Positions 23,333 through 34,207 of a stretch of 64,000 nt of DNA are shown here, one piece after another. The position numbers and the translations under genes were made by a program. This DNA is from Pyrus communis. Lineage: Eukaryota; Streptophyta; Magnoliopsida; Rosales; Rosaceae. Position 1 is the stretch's first letter, and each line of letters begins with the position of its first letter. The notes under the pieces were generated by a model that saw nothing but the letters and a program-made list of their open reading frames with translations, searched no databases and had not been told where the DNA came from. Where the stretch lies: positions 10,439,501 to 10,503,500 of the forward strand of contig NC_084808.1 of NCBI RefSeq assembly GCF_963583255.1, read 5' to 3'.

Positions 23333-25111
23333 TCTAGTTCAAGAGCTGTCGTTCGGCAAAGTTAGAATTTCAATATATTTGTTTGTTTTTCTTTTCAATT
23401 TTTCCGAGATTACTGATTAGAATGGTTAGGGCTTACTCGAGTTTTAAGTGCACACAGTACTAGTACTTACTAGTGATCCTTTTAGTATTACGGCTCCTGC
23501 ATTTTGGAAATAATTGATAAACTTTACGGTTTTGGCATGATTTATTACCAACATCACCGATATATTGTTCCAAAAGTGTTGGATTTTATCACAAAAGATC
23601 TTGATGATATTAGAAGTACTAAAAACCCTCATATATTAATACTATATTTTTTTTCTTCATATGTCTGATGTGGTGAGATCCTAATTCTCCAACATAACGC
23701 TTCACGAGTGACCCCACAAGGGGCATAAGGAAAAGCAATTCTCACATCAGGAATTGATCAAGTCATTATACCAGAGCTAACACAGCGCTTCAAGAGTTCG
23801 TTATCATTCAGAGACTAGAGCCAACAAAACTTTTCGAGAGCGCAGTTATTCAATATCCTTAAGTTGGAGCTACGCAACTTTTTGAAAGTCCAACTTCAGG
23901 AGGCAAATTTGAGCCAAGTAAATTGGGTCCAGGAGGTGTTGAAAGAATAGCATGATTTGATACCATGATAAACTTTACAAGCCTATGTAGGTCCACCACC
24001 AATATCATTGATAATGTCCCAACTTAATTACCTACTATTAGGTGTTGAATTTTATCACAAAAAACATCCATGAAATTAAATGTGAAAATTCCTATAAAAA
24101 TATCATATATAATTTTTTCATAGCCCGATCTGAAATAGATTCTCCAAGTTTAATAATATGATCAAAACTCATAAACAATGGTCAAAGATGAGGGCAGCAG
24201 CTGGGTGGTTTGAAGATCTAAGTCTAATGGGCGCCGAAAGGTACAAAGGAAAGGACTGCATGCCATTTCTTAAGAGGGATGTAAGTGACAAGAAAAGACA
24301 GGATTCTTTATATTTGGACCTCTATCACCAAAAGGCTCACATAAAACATGCAATATGAGTTTGGTTCTTGTCATATTGATATTATTTTTATATCTTGTTA
24401 AAGCTGTTATCTTAGTTTTGGCTTTCTCATTTTATGTCAAGCCACTCTTGCTCAACATTTTTTTTTAACACTCAAAGAGTGGAACACTTTTTTGCTTGTA
24501 TATTAGGGTTTTAAGACAAAAGCTAAGCACTCAATTTAACTGAGTACTAATTGTACTTTTATGTTCATTAATTTGATCCCACTATATGATTTTGGAATTA
24601 AGGTTCACTCAGTCAACATTTTGTACCGTATGAATACGTTAATCGGTGAGTTAGCGTTCGGTTATACAGTAAGTGGTATTGGCCTAAGTCGAAAACTATA
24701 ATGCTCATGGTATTGACCTACGCTGAAAAGTAAAGTATTCATCGACTAAACCCGAGTTTTGAAAAGATTTAATGGCTGAAATCAAATTTACTATACTGGA
24801 TTTTGAGTTGTGTATAATAGAAATTATAATCATCAGCATGTAGCCAATCCTCCCTAAACATTTAATAACATGGATAATTTACTATGAGTTTGTATTATCT
24901 ATGAGGCTAGTTTCACTACCAAAATTTAGGGTTTGGGCAACAAATTTTTTACCGATGAAAAGGAACTTTAACCAACGGTCTCAATTGGTAGGGCAAAACT
25001 GGTCAATATTTAGGATTTCTCAAAACCTTTACGTGATAGAAATTATTCGCATGGCAAGGTACAATTTGCCAGACAAAATTTTGGCCGCAAGAGGCAAAAA
25101 ATGGTATGTGA

Positions 25112-25541
25112 GGCCATCTCCAATAGAGAGGGCTAAAGGTCCAAAAGCCAAAAAATAGCCTGATTTGCTCAGAAACTCATCTCTAACTAATGGTTAGGCT
25201 ATAATTCTATGGAGCTCACCAGACCAATATTTGGCCAAAGGGACATCAAGCTAGCCAAATGTAGTCCCCCTCTTAGCCCATTTTTTGGGGCCTAGCTTAT
25301 CAGTTGCAATATTTGATTTAAATTCAACGGCTTGATTTGAAACCATCCAACGTAATTTAATTAATTAACCAGTAAATTTAAAGTATAAAATTAAAACTAA
25401 TAAATTATTGAATGGCTATGTTTAGCCCTTTCGGTTGGTATATGAGTATGGTCTGACAATGTTTATTAATTTAAAAATAATTTTTTGTTGCGCTATATTT
25501 CTGGACAGGGCTATGTTTAACCTTTTCGGTTGGAGATGACC
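25112..25541. mobile_element. MITE with GGCCATCTCCAA ends (copy 1)
   Basis: Left end GGCCATCTCCAATAGAGAGG; right end read inward GGTCATCTCCAACCGAAAAG. The flanking trinucleotides TGA and TAA are compatible with a mutated PIF/Harbinger TNA-type target duplication, but this is weak. No coding potential. A relative lies at 61918-62659. Confidence 0.65.
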
Positions 25542-25599
25542 TAATATTTGAAGGTTTGCCCAACGAAACTAAGGTTCGTTAGCTAGATCAAATAAGTCT

Positions 25600-26238
25600 A
25601 TCTCCCATCTTCTTCTTTGCTTCACTACCCCTTTTCCCACTACCCAAACTCCACCCTTTCACCACTTTGCACAAGGTCCTCAAGTACCTCATGAAAAACA
25701 GCAACAGCAAAGCCATGCTTATTGTGGAGTCCACAACCAGAAGATGACGGTGCCTAGGCTCACACGGCTACTTAGCAGAAGAAGGTGCACCTTCAATTAT
25801 GGAGGTCTAGGGAGTAGTATTGGTGGTACAAATTAGAAGAGTAAGTACGAGAGGAAGAAGAAGTCGAAGCCAATTGTGGGGGTTCGCAACAACTACAAGA
25901 TTTTTAATGGTAATATTAGAACTAGTAGTTGGAAGGGATATAAGGAACGTCGTTTGGAGTACTTGAATAATTTCTCTGTGTCGAAGAAGGTGATGACAAA
26001 AAGCTACTCCGATGCCTTGCATGTGGAAGAACATGGAGAAGATACCACCGTCATGATAAAAAATATGCCCAACAAATGCATGAGGCAGTGCAAAATCGGA
26101 TTTGTCTTGTATCACAGCATCGACATGATAGCATTTAAAATTTCTTTTCTTTTCTCAGTTCTTTTTATAATGGGTTCCAAAGCTCTAAACCCGATGGCTG
26201 AGCCTTTTTCACGAAAGCCTACATTCTACCTAATGTAA
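25600..26238 (+). pseudogene. MEI2-like (C-terminal RRM type) gene fragment
   Basis: The ORF at 25876-26238 contains EDTTVMIKNMPNKCMRQ, the start of the third RRM found in plant MEI2-like and TERMINAL EAR1-like RNA-binding proteins (usual form TTVMIKNIPNKY). After CMRQ the RRM is lost and the frame runs into unrelated sequence. Upstream, at 25600-25870, stop-broken frames hold Pro/Ser and Arg/Lys-rich pieces that fit the low-complexity N-terminal part. A second start-like segment, MGSKALNPMAEPF at 26170-26208, resembles the LNPxAxxF motif at the N-terminus of the same family, so the order is scrambled or a second copy begins there. It lies inside the CACTA-like element and is probably a captured, non-functional fragment. 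Confidence 0.6.
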
Positions 26239-26340
26239 GTATAAACTAAAATCTAAGTGTTTTGGAATCCATTCTTCACAAAGGGACATGCATTTCACGA
26301 AACTAGTTTCCACAATTGAACCGCCAAACATGTTTGCATA

Positions 26341-26631
26341 TGTAACATCCCACATTGCCCAGGGGAATGGATATATGCCTTATATGTATATTTCCATCTC
26401 TACCTAGCATAAGGCCTTTTGGGAGCTCACTGGCTTCGGGTTCTGTAGGAACTCCGAAGTTAAGCGAGTTCATGCAAGAACAATCCCAGGATGGGTGACC
26501 CACTGGGAAGTTCTCGTGTGAGTTCCCAGAAACAAAACCGTGAGGGCGTGGTCAGGGCCCAAAGCAAATAATATCATGCTACGATGGAGTCGAGGCCGGG
26601 ATGTGGTGGGGGTCCAGGCCGGGATGTGACA
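26341..26631 (+). mobile_element. Cassandra solo LTR
   Basis: Starts TGTAACATCCCACATTG and ends GGCCGGGATGTGACA. A perfect 5-bp target-site duplication, GCATA, flanks it (26336-26340 and 26632-26636), so one full LTR remains after loss of the internal region and the partner. Near its end the block GGCCGGGATGTG occurs twice (about 26 bp apart), a small duplication not seen in the other copies. Confidence 0.92.
26450..26519 (+). ncRNA. 5S rRNA-like core in Cassandra solo LTR
   Basis: AACTCCGAAGTTAAGCG ... GATGGGTGACCCACTGGG. Box A and box C are intact, but the middle reads TTCATGCAAGAAC instead of the usual TTCGGGCGAGAGC. Confidence 0.78.
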
Positions 26632-27187
26632 GCATATACTTCGAGATCACCTATGCCAAAAATCACCAAAAGAAAAAGTATTCAAAAATTAGGTAACTAG
26701 AAGAAATCATTTGACAGTTAAAAATGAAAAATCACAATTTAACAGTGGTTTTAGCTCTATTTTTTTTTTATAAATACAATCGTCAACCTTGGAAGAATAA
26801 GATAAACAAACCCGATTATCAATTTAAAATAATAAATAGTGGATACAACAAAAGCCTACATTCTACTTAATGAAAGTATATTCTATACTCTGGGTGTTTT
26901 GGAATCTATTATTTACAAAAGGACACATATTCTACAAAACTAGTTTCCATGATCCAACCATCAAATATGTCTGCATCTACATCGACATCTCCTAAGCCAA
27001 AAATCACCCAAAAAAATATTCGAAGATTAGGTAACGGGACAAAATCATTCGACGGTTAAAAACGAAAAATCACAAGTTAATGGTCATTTTAGCTCCATTT
27101 TTTTTTAACAAATACAATCCTCAACCCTAGAAGAATAAGAGGAACAAAACCAACTATCAATTTAAAATGTTTAAAATAGTGGATACA

Positions 27188-27924
27188 ACCAGTGGCAGAG
27201 TCAGGATTTTAGGTGAGGAGGGGTCTCATACAAATGTTAAAAAAATTAAATACAGAGAATTGTTTTGGCACTCCGAAATTCTCATTTTGCACTCCAAACT
27301 TTCTATATTTAGAAAGAAAACAATACACTTGTGGAAGTGTGAAATGAGATTTGTGAAGTGCCAACAACAATTCCCCTAAATAAATAGATAGTATTTACAA
27401 GAGAGTATAATACATTCTTGGAGTTGTCAACTAATCAAATTTTTTTAGGCTCTAAATGTTTGTTCTATGTTGAAGTTAACCTTCCATTCTCAAGTCAATA
27501 TAGAAAGTAAATAATCAAAAATTAAAGAGGACAAGGAGAAATTAACCTTTTAATATCAAGTCAATGAGAAATGCTAGGGATACTATGTTTTTAGGCCATA
27601 TTTTGGAGACCATATAACGTGGCCCCGTTTGATGATGGGATTCCTTGTTTAGTGATTTAAAGTGGTCCAACATTAACTGCTATATAATCATGCGCTCTCA
27701 AATTATGGCTCAAGTAGACGCTATCTCTAGCATCACCCCACATCAATATAGAATATATTAGGAATTTTCGAACAAAAAATGAGAAGAATGGATTGGGAAT
27801 TTGGTGAACAAAATAAATGAAATTTTAAAAATTTAGTAGAAAGTTAAAGAGAACAAAGACAAAATATATAAGATTTCAATAAGCGGAGAAGGAAAAACTC
27901 AAAGTTTATTATTCTTCTAAGGTT
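27188..27924. other. Insertion interrupting the 330-bp array
   Basis: The array stops after GTGGATACAACC and resumes near ttgatgattgtacaaaactaa. The inserted sequence starts AGTGGCAGAGTCAGGATTTTAG, a phrase I associate with ends of plant transposons. It contains a small element near 27250-27376 related to the one in RPA2 intron 5 (TTGTTTTGGCACTCC ... GTGCCAACAACAATTCCCC) and a segment at 27571-27740 that begins AATGCTAGGGATAC and ends CTCTAGCATC (short inverted ends). Confidence 0.5.
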
Positions 27925-27950
27925 GATGATTGTACAAAACTAATTTCCAC

Positions 27951-28032
27951 GATCCAATAGTCAAACATGTTTGCATATACTTTGAGATTTCTATCCAATA
28001 GTCAAACATGTTTGCATATACTTTGAGATTTC
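27951..28032 (+). repeat. 41-bp tandem duplication
   Basis: A 41-bp block starting ATCCAATAGTCAAACATG and ending TTTGAGATTTCT occurs twice in a row with no difference, so it is recent relative to the diverged units around it. Confidence 0.9.
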
Positions 28033-28394
28033 TTACGCCAAAAATCACCCGAAATAACATTCGGAGATTAGGTAATGGGACGAAATCGTTCGATAGTTAG
28101 AAATGAAATATCACGATTTAACAGTAGCTCTAGGTTCAATTTTTTTTTTTTTTTTAACAAATAAAATCCTCTACCCTAGAAGAATAAGATAAACGAACCT
28201 GGTCATCAATTTAAAATAGTGGATACAACAAAAGCCTACATTTTACTTAATGGAAGTATAGAATAAACTCCAAGTGTTCTAGAATCCATCTTTACAAGGG
28301 CACACACATTCTACGAAACTAGTTCCCACGATCCAACCATCAAACATGTTTACATATATTTCAAGATCTCATATGCCAAGAATCACCCATCAAA

Positions 28395-28740
28395 GCTGGA
28401 TGTGCCTATGGAGGAGCTGACACCTGATCCAGAGGTATTTACAATTGCTGATGGATGGGGTTGAGCGACGAAAAGGCAAGGAGCAGCCTAGGAGTGGGTT
28501 GGGCTTGGGACCTTGAGGGTCTTCTTCTTCAGCGAGTTCTAATCCTTCTACCGAAGCTGATTACATACTGTAGCAGGTAGAGATAGAGCTAGCGTGCCAA
28601 ATGAAGAAGGTAAGCACCTACAAGAAGAAGTGGCATGCTTGGCACAAGCTGCTACGCACGACCGAGAATTAGTGCACCTGTACTTCGCTATTGTAGCCCA
28701 ATTTTGTCAGTGTCAGGCATCACGATTCATGAGCTCCCAG
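28395..28740 (+). pseudogene. En/Spm-type transposase (Ptta/Transposase_24-like) fragment
   Basis: Broken plus-strand reading frames give LTPDPEVFTIADG, VGLGT and GSSSSASSNPSTEADY, then a helical QVEIELACQMKKVSTYK piece. This order resembles the C-terminal region of the plant Ptta/En/Spm transposase family. Stops and frameshifts make it non-functional. It supports the CACTA assignment of the surrounding element. Confidence 0.6.
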
Positions 28741-29238
28741 CCAAACTTTTTCACCCTAGTAGATTAAGTTTTTTTTTAATATAATTGTACGAACATTTTT
28801 TTTATTGTAAATATTGATTTTTAATAAAAATTAGAACTATGTAAATTAGTTATTATAAATATTTTTTTTAATTAAAAAAAATTAGCCTGGAGGACATTTT
28901 CGTCATGCAATTTTTTTTTTTTTTAAATTTGGTTTGTTAGAGTTGGCTCGGTGACTCTTTCGTCGAGTTAAGTTCATCAAAATTATTTAATTCTTTGCTA
29001 GCCGACAAGATATCCTCGTTGGGTAAGAGGATTTCGTCGGGTTAATTCGGTTAACGCATGTTCGTCTGGCAAATATATTCGTCGGCCTAACTACCTTTTG
29101 CCCGACGAAATTTGTTTTCGGCGTAAAAGCTTTCGCGCAACGGGTATTGCTGGATTAATCTTTTCAACCTAACCTCAGTCTGCTAAAGGCTACTGCAACG
29201 AAACTAGCTTTTAGTTGACGAAAATTTTTCATCTGGTG

Positions 29239-29241
<3 letters not shown>

Positions 29242-29269
<28 letters not shown>
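29242..29269 (+). repeat. Poly(T) tract at CACTA right end
   Basis: 28 consecutive T, directly before GATAGTG. Confidence 0.95.
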
Positions 29270-29276
29270 GATAGTG

Positions 29277-30731
29277 TCTCTATATTATATACCATATGCC
29301 CACACAGTTTGTGTGTGAACATTGTTTATTTTTGTGTTTAAAATGGGAAGGAGAGGGGGAGAGGGAGGGGGAGAGAGAGAGAGAGAGTGGAAGTGAGGAG
29401 AGATGTTTTTATTATTATTTATTTTTTAAGTCAAAGATAAGTTAAAGATCACTTGATTTTATTTTGTGATTGGAGACTAAATTATCTCTTCATCCTCTTT
29501 TGATTGACAAAAAAGATTTTGTTAATAGGTAGTTTATATATATATATATATATATATTTCTTTTTCCATTTTGTCTGGTCAATTTTGGATTTATTGTTCA
29601 TCTAATTTATAACTCCTACATGCTTCACTATGAACAACCTAAAGACCAATAACAAGTAGAGAAAAATGTCTTTTTTGTGAAAGTACCGTGTGACAACATA
29701 ACACTGTTGTCAAACTTTAAATCTAAAACATTGATAACGTTCATTCATTTTTCAACAGGACCATAATTTGAGTGTCAATATAAGTATAGCATGATAACAC
29801 CACCAACCAACCAACAAGCATAAATACGTACTTTAAAGTTCACTTCACTGTTTTAGCTTAGAGAAGCCGACTCCTAGTCCTAGGTTTGGCCATGCTTTCG
29901 ACCTGAGAATATGCATACGCCAAAAATAAAGAATACAATGTTTTTCTTTCGTACTTCCATAGGATATTTCTAAGCATGGCAAAAGAGTTTCAACCTTTTG
30001 TAGTAGTTAGTGGAACCAATGAACATATTATTATGTTAAACCCACGTTTCCAAAATCTTTAACCTTTTTTAACTGATATGGTCCGGCGTCAAAGACACTA
30101 ACTACTACAAATACAATTCAGATGCGTCACCCAAACAGTTTTTGATTTGTATTTGCATTTGTGTTGCCTAAACAGTTCATGTATTGTATTATCTAACTTG
30201 GTATAGCCAAGCATGACATGTACATAATTATGATCGATCTTGATGTAAAAGCTGCTTCTCCTTATAAGCATATAAAGATCTTTGAAAAAAAAAACAGATC
30301 TGTTCTTCTTCCATTTTTCACATGGATAATTTGATACTAACAAGGACAAGAACAGATTACAACAGGATTTCTTTTTCATTTATACCCATATAAAATCATG
30401 TCAGTCGAAAGAGAGAGAAAAAGAAAAAGCTAAAAGAACCAAAAAGAAATAAAGGATAAAAACCAAAAACAAAAAGGAAGCACCATCTTGGCACAAGAAG
30501 TTGAGTTAGTACACAGTGTCAGCCTGTGTGAATTATGATCTATGACTGCCAGTCCACCTCACATCTCTGTTCAACTAAAGCTGTTGACTCCCATGTGCAT
30601 GCAAACCCCAAACATTGTCCTCTTTCATTTGTCCTCCAATTCCATTTCATGGTAGCGAAAACAAATTGTGATGTACTCATGCCATATAAATCTCTCACCC
30701 TCACATTCACCCCTAACACATATCAGCCAAA
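29277..30731. other. Downstream flank of the AIL5-like gene
   Basis: No gene seen. Holds an AG-rich tract (29345-29386) and a (TA)n run at 29536-29558. The nearest part presumably contains the AIL5 3' UTR and poly(A) signals, which cannot be placed from sequence alone. Confidence 0.5.
29536..29558 (+). repeat. (TA)n microsatellite
   Basis: About 23 bp of alternating T and A. Confidence 0.9.
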
Positions 30732-33507
30732 TTATTCCATCCCGAAAATTGGTGTCTGAAAGAGATTGTTCTTTGCATGAGTCTGAAATGTGTGAATACT
30801 TGGCGCAATCCAACTTCCATAACCAGAAGAAGTTTCATAACCATTGTTGCTATTTAAGGCAATGGGTGTAGCAAATGGGATTGAACCAGTACCAGTAATA
30901 GTACTTTGTTCATGTTGGTGGTGTTGCAACTGTTCTTGGTGTCGCTGACCATCTATATTGAAGTTACCAAAGTACCCATTGTTGGTTTCAGAAGCAGAAG
31001 TGCTAAAAGTTGAAGAGAAGTCCACGTTGAATGGCATTGGTGAGGAATTGTTACCATAAGACCCAATGGCACGTGACTGGAACAATGATGATGATGGTGC
31101 AACTGAAACAGTAGTAGGGTTTTTGGTATTGTTTTGAGAAGGGTTATATCCGAAAATGTTGGACCAGTAATCTGATGATGGGTCTTGTTTGAGGGGGATT
31201 GCAAAGCTTAGTGTGGAGGAACTAGGTTGTTGAGATGCAAAGGTCACCGAGGATGCAGAGGAGAGATCTCGATCATCGGCTGAACGATTACCTTCGATGC
31301 TCTTACTGTCGGAGTCTGATGAGTTTTTGGATTTTCCAGACATTCCTCCTATGGGAAGGTTGCTGCTGGCAATGCTCTTCACATCGTAGCGGCTCATGTC
31401 AAAGTTGGTCACAGCATTTAGGCCTCGGAACTTGATTGCCGCAATGTCATAGGCCTCAGCAGCTTCTTCTTGGGTGTCTGTTTGATTAAAGTACTTATTA
31501 ATTAGAAACAGTCGACTATAGTTTTAAATCCTCTAAAAAGGGTTAAGAGACTCACTGAAAGTGCCAAGGTAGAGATCCTTGTTGCCTGCAACCCTTCCTA
31601 TTCTTGCCTGCCATCTACCATGTTGATGATGCCTGAAATAAATAATTAGGTTTTATATTAGGAAAAGAAAATATTATTTAGTTCAATTAGGTCCTAATTT
31701 AAAATCGACTATAAAATAAACAATAAACTATGTGGGAACCACAAACCTTGTGACCCCTCTGTAAATAGAAGCTCCTCTAGAAAATCCACTACTTTTCCTA
31801 CAACATAGAAAAACCAATATACATAAACTACCAAATCTTTCATAAAACTAACACCAAATAAAGTATTATCCTAAAAAACAAATAAATATAAACAAAAAAC
31901 ATATAAATATACATCGAATAAAAAAAAACCCATAGAAATGTTATAATTATCAAGTACCTCCGAAGAGAAGCAACAAATTCTTGCCTAGTCATGTTCTTCA
32001 TCTCCGACAATTCTTTCTCGTAGTTAATAACCTTCAAAATTGATCATAAAGTTAGATCAAAGCATTTCAGATAAAAATAAGTGAAGTACATATATAAATA
32101 TATCGAACAATGTAGATAAATAGTTATTGCATGCAGCTGAGCTCACCGGAAAGTTTGTAGTGGTGGTCGGACCCCAGTACTTTAGAGCCGCCAGATCGTA
32201 GGCTCTTGCTGCCTTTTCTTCTTTATCATATCCACCTACAAATATTAACAAAATTTAAACAATGAAAATAAATATTTATTTAATTACATTTTCAACAATG
32301 AGAATCTAAATAGAATCTGACCCACGATTTGATGCATTCATGCAAAGAATATTTTTGCTACAGTAACCAAATCTATAGTGAATCTTAAAATTTGATGATC
32401 ATATGCATTCACACGTACTTGATTATAATGATATTCATTATAATGGTGGTAAATAGTTCTTACAGAAAAGAGAAACAGTAAAAAGTGAAATTACTCACCC
32501 AAATAAACTGCAGAAATGAAGTCGATGATGATAATTCATTTGCGTCGTGTACATGCCGCAAAGCAAACAACCCACATCAGAATCTTTGCCCACTCATGAA
32601 ACTAAAAACACGATGCGCACCATAGCAAATATAGCCACTTCAAATCTAACATACGCTAGAGGATCTATTAATGGATGATCAGCACCGTTCACAGAGCTAG
32701 ATCCAAAAGATCCAGTGGACCCATTTATATTGTATCATATATTGTACACCTCAAGCGCACGTTAGAATCAAAGAGGGCCACAAAGAACCTTTAAAACCCT
32801 AGAAGAGACTAGTAGTAAAACAATGAAAATTACCTTGTCTGCCCTTCCTACTTTGTCCTTCTCTTCTGCAACTGTTATCCCACAGATGCGCTTCATATCT
32901 TCCGGTCCACCTATGCCTAAATATTCAACCCCCAAACAAACAAAAATTAGTAATAATAAGCAAAAATTCTCAAAAAATAAAATACTGAAATAACCCATAA
33001 AAGGTATGAACTTGCAAGTTGTAGCTCTAGTAGTTAAGAGCACTACCGTGTGACTCCGCGGTAAATGGATGTGCGTTGGCCGAAGGTATCGGCGGGTTTT
33101 TTGGGGGTGGGATCGGAAGAGGCTAGAGGGTGGTGGTTCTGTAGTTTGGTCGTTTGTAAAGTAGCAGCGGTGGTGGTGGTGGTAGCGGTGGTGGAGAAAC
33201 CACGGAGGAAACTAGCGGCTATGGTTTTGAGTTCGGAGTCGTAAATCTCGTTTTGGGACAAAGCGAGAGGAGTGGTTTGATGATGATGATCGGCAGTAGA
33301 AAACCGAGGGAGTGAGGTCGGGGTGACGGTGTTGGTGGCGGGGGTGCAACCTCCGAGAAAATCCTCGAGCTTTGGTCCGGTAATTCCGGAACTGAAGATG
33401 GAGAGGTCGGTTGCTGAAGTTGGACTTGCACCTTGATGATGGTGACCGGCGACGGTAGCTGCAAGACAAAAATAAAGATTGATATGTGTTAGAAAAAAAA
33501 ATAGAAT

Positions 33508-33538
<31 letters not shown>

Positions 33539-33670
33539 GGGACCTGCAGAGTGGGTGGGTGAATTGGAGGTGAAGGCCTCGAAGAGGGAGAGATCGGGAG
33601 AAGGGTGATGATGATGAGAGTGGTTGGAAAGAGAGAAGCCGAGGAGCCAGTTTTGAGGAGAAGAATCCAT
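30732..33670 (-). CDS. AIL5: AINTEGUMENTA-like AP2 transcription factor, AIL5/PLT5-like, nine exons
   Basis: Exons (descending): 33670-33544, 33458-33047, 32916-32834, 32507-32499, 32235-32147, 32031-31958, 31797-31747, 31632-31556, 31477-30732; all introns are GT-AG and the joined frame is 555 aa. Two AP2 repeats: R1 at about 173-239 ([41 protein letters not shown]), including the ten-residue insertion of the ANT lineage, and R2 at 275-333 ([39 protein letters not shown]). N-terminal motifs [19 protein letters not shown] (70-79) and [15 protein letters not shown] (113-127), plus the C-terminal YWSNIFGY and TPIFGME, point to AIL5/PLT5 rather than BBM or ANT. This family acts in the nucleus in meristems, embryos and organ initiation. 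No break was found. The linker exon reads VINYEKEL. I see no miR172 site, as expected for this lineage. Confidence 0.95.
32499..32507 (-). other. AIL5: 9-nt microexon of the AIL5-like gene
   Basis: On the minus strand ctgcag|TTTATTTGG|gtgag. It supplies Val-Tyr-Leu and the first base of Gly between the [16 protein letters not shown] exon and the [14 protein letters not shown] exon. Without it the first AP2 repeat loses VYL but stays in frame. Such a microexon is known in AP2/ANT-type genes. Confidence 0.93.
33508..33534 (+). repeat. (GA)n microsatellite in AIL5 intron 1
   Basis: About 27 bp of GA (CT on the gene strand), filling a third of the 85-bp first intron and forming its pyrimidine-rich start after a GTCCCC donor. 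Confidence 0.93.
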
Positions 33671-34066
33671 GTTTTTTGTGTTTTTCAATATCGATTTTGA
33701 TGATGGATAGATAGACAGAGATATATGATATAGAACAAGCAAAATACCCAAGTGAATGTGAAAGTGTGTCAATCAAAGTTAAGGTAAATGAACACAGATA
33801 TTGAGGAGGTGATAGAGAGCAGAAACTAGCAGTGGTAGAACTAGTATTCTTTAGTAGTAGTAGAAGAAGAAGAAGAAGAAAGATATGAAGAGGTGAGATC
33901 ACTCAGATGAATGAATAGAAAGAGGAAAGAGAATGCTATTAAGGGTTGCACGAGGACCGAGATTCATTTTAATGAATTAATAAGAAGATAAAATATTTGA
34001 ACAAGTGGTAAGAGAGGGAGCAAGAAAGCAAGGTGGAAGCTTTTGATGGGATGACTGAGCGGTGGC

Positions 34067-34073
34067 TATTTAT
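34067..34073 (-). promoter_or_regulatory. Candidate TATA box of the AIL5-like gene
   Basis: Minus strand GATAAATAGCC about 400 bp before the start codon, followed by a long leader; the (GA)n tract at 34135 would lie just upstream. Only one candidate of this quality is visible, but a transcription start was not determined. Confidence 0.4.
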
Positions 34074-34131
34074 CTCTCTTCTCCTTAGGTCTTGACCGAA
34101 GAAGGCGTTACTTTATTCTATTTTTTGATTG

Positions 34132-34134
<3 letters not shown>

Positions 34135-34201
<67 letters not shown>
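34135..34201 (+). repeat. (GA)n microsatellite upstream of AIL5
   Basis: 67 bp of perfect GA repeats, about 465 bp upstream of the start codon and directly upstream of the TATA candidate. GA/CT repeats in plant promoters can bind BPC/GAGA-binding proteins; here that is inference. Confidence 0.95.

Positions 34202-34207
<6 letters not shown>

Larger units (their letters stand above)
17526..24913. other. Gene-free stretch with retrotransposon remnants
   Basis: Apart from the Copia gag remnant, a possible short LTR and microsatellites listed separately, I see no gene. ORFs at 20593, 21070 and 24158 have no features I recognise. A (CA)n run lies at 20788-20806. Sequence at 21514-21600 starts like common short inverted-repeat elements (gtaatgctaggaatatcaa), but no closing end is clear. 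Confidence 0.45.
26212..28400 (+). repeat. Tandem array of about 330-bp units, interrupted
   Basis: Units start with a conserved phrase close to AAAGCCTACATTCTAC at 26213, 26844 and 28222, and partial copies continue to 28390. Shared landmarks in each unit are AACTAGTTTCCA, CAAACATGTTTGCAT, GCCAAAAATCACC, a poly-T tract, CCTAGAAGAATAAGA and AGTGGATACAAC. Unit 1 is split by the Cassandra solo LTR (26341-26631). Unit 2 breaks off at 27187, where about 735 bp of other sequence follows before the array resumes near 27925. Net unit length is about 333-343 bp. Confidence 0.8.
24914..29276 (+). mobile_element. CACTA (En/Spm)-like transposon, degenerate, with nested insertions
   Basis: The left end reads CACTACCAAAATTTAGGG and the right end reads TTTTTGATAGTG, so both termini start CACTA when read inward. 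Both subterminal zones share TTTGCCAGACRAA-type motifs, and the right one has many CCGACGAAA copies as in plant CACTA elements. A transposase-like fragment lies at 28395-28740. Trinucleotides outside the ends are TTT and TCT, an imperfect 3-bp duplication. Contents in order: an inverted-repeat element (25112-25541), a MEI2-like gene fragment, a tandem array of about 330-bp units broken by a Cassandra solo LTR and another insertion, the transposase fragment, and the right end with a long T tract. The two ends could belong to different copies, so the extent is less sure than the family. Confidence 0.6.

Noticed and set aside
31235..31435. Plus-strand ORFs opposite AIL5 and ERF exons
   Set aside because: Shadows of the real minus-strand coding sequence.
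33212..33902. Other minus ORFs over the AIL5 5' region
   Set aside because: They are off-frame reads of exons 1-2, intron 1 and leader; splicing gives the conserved protein.
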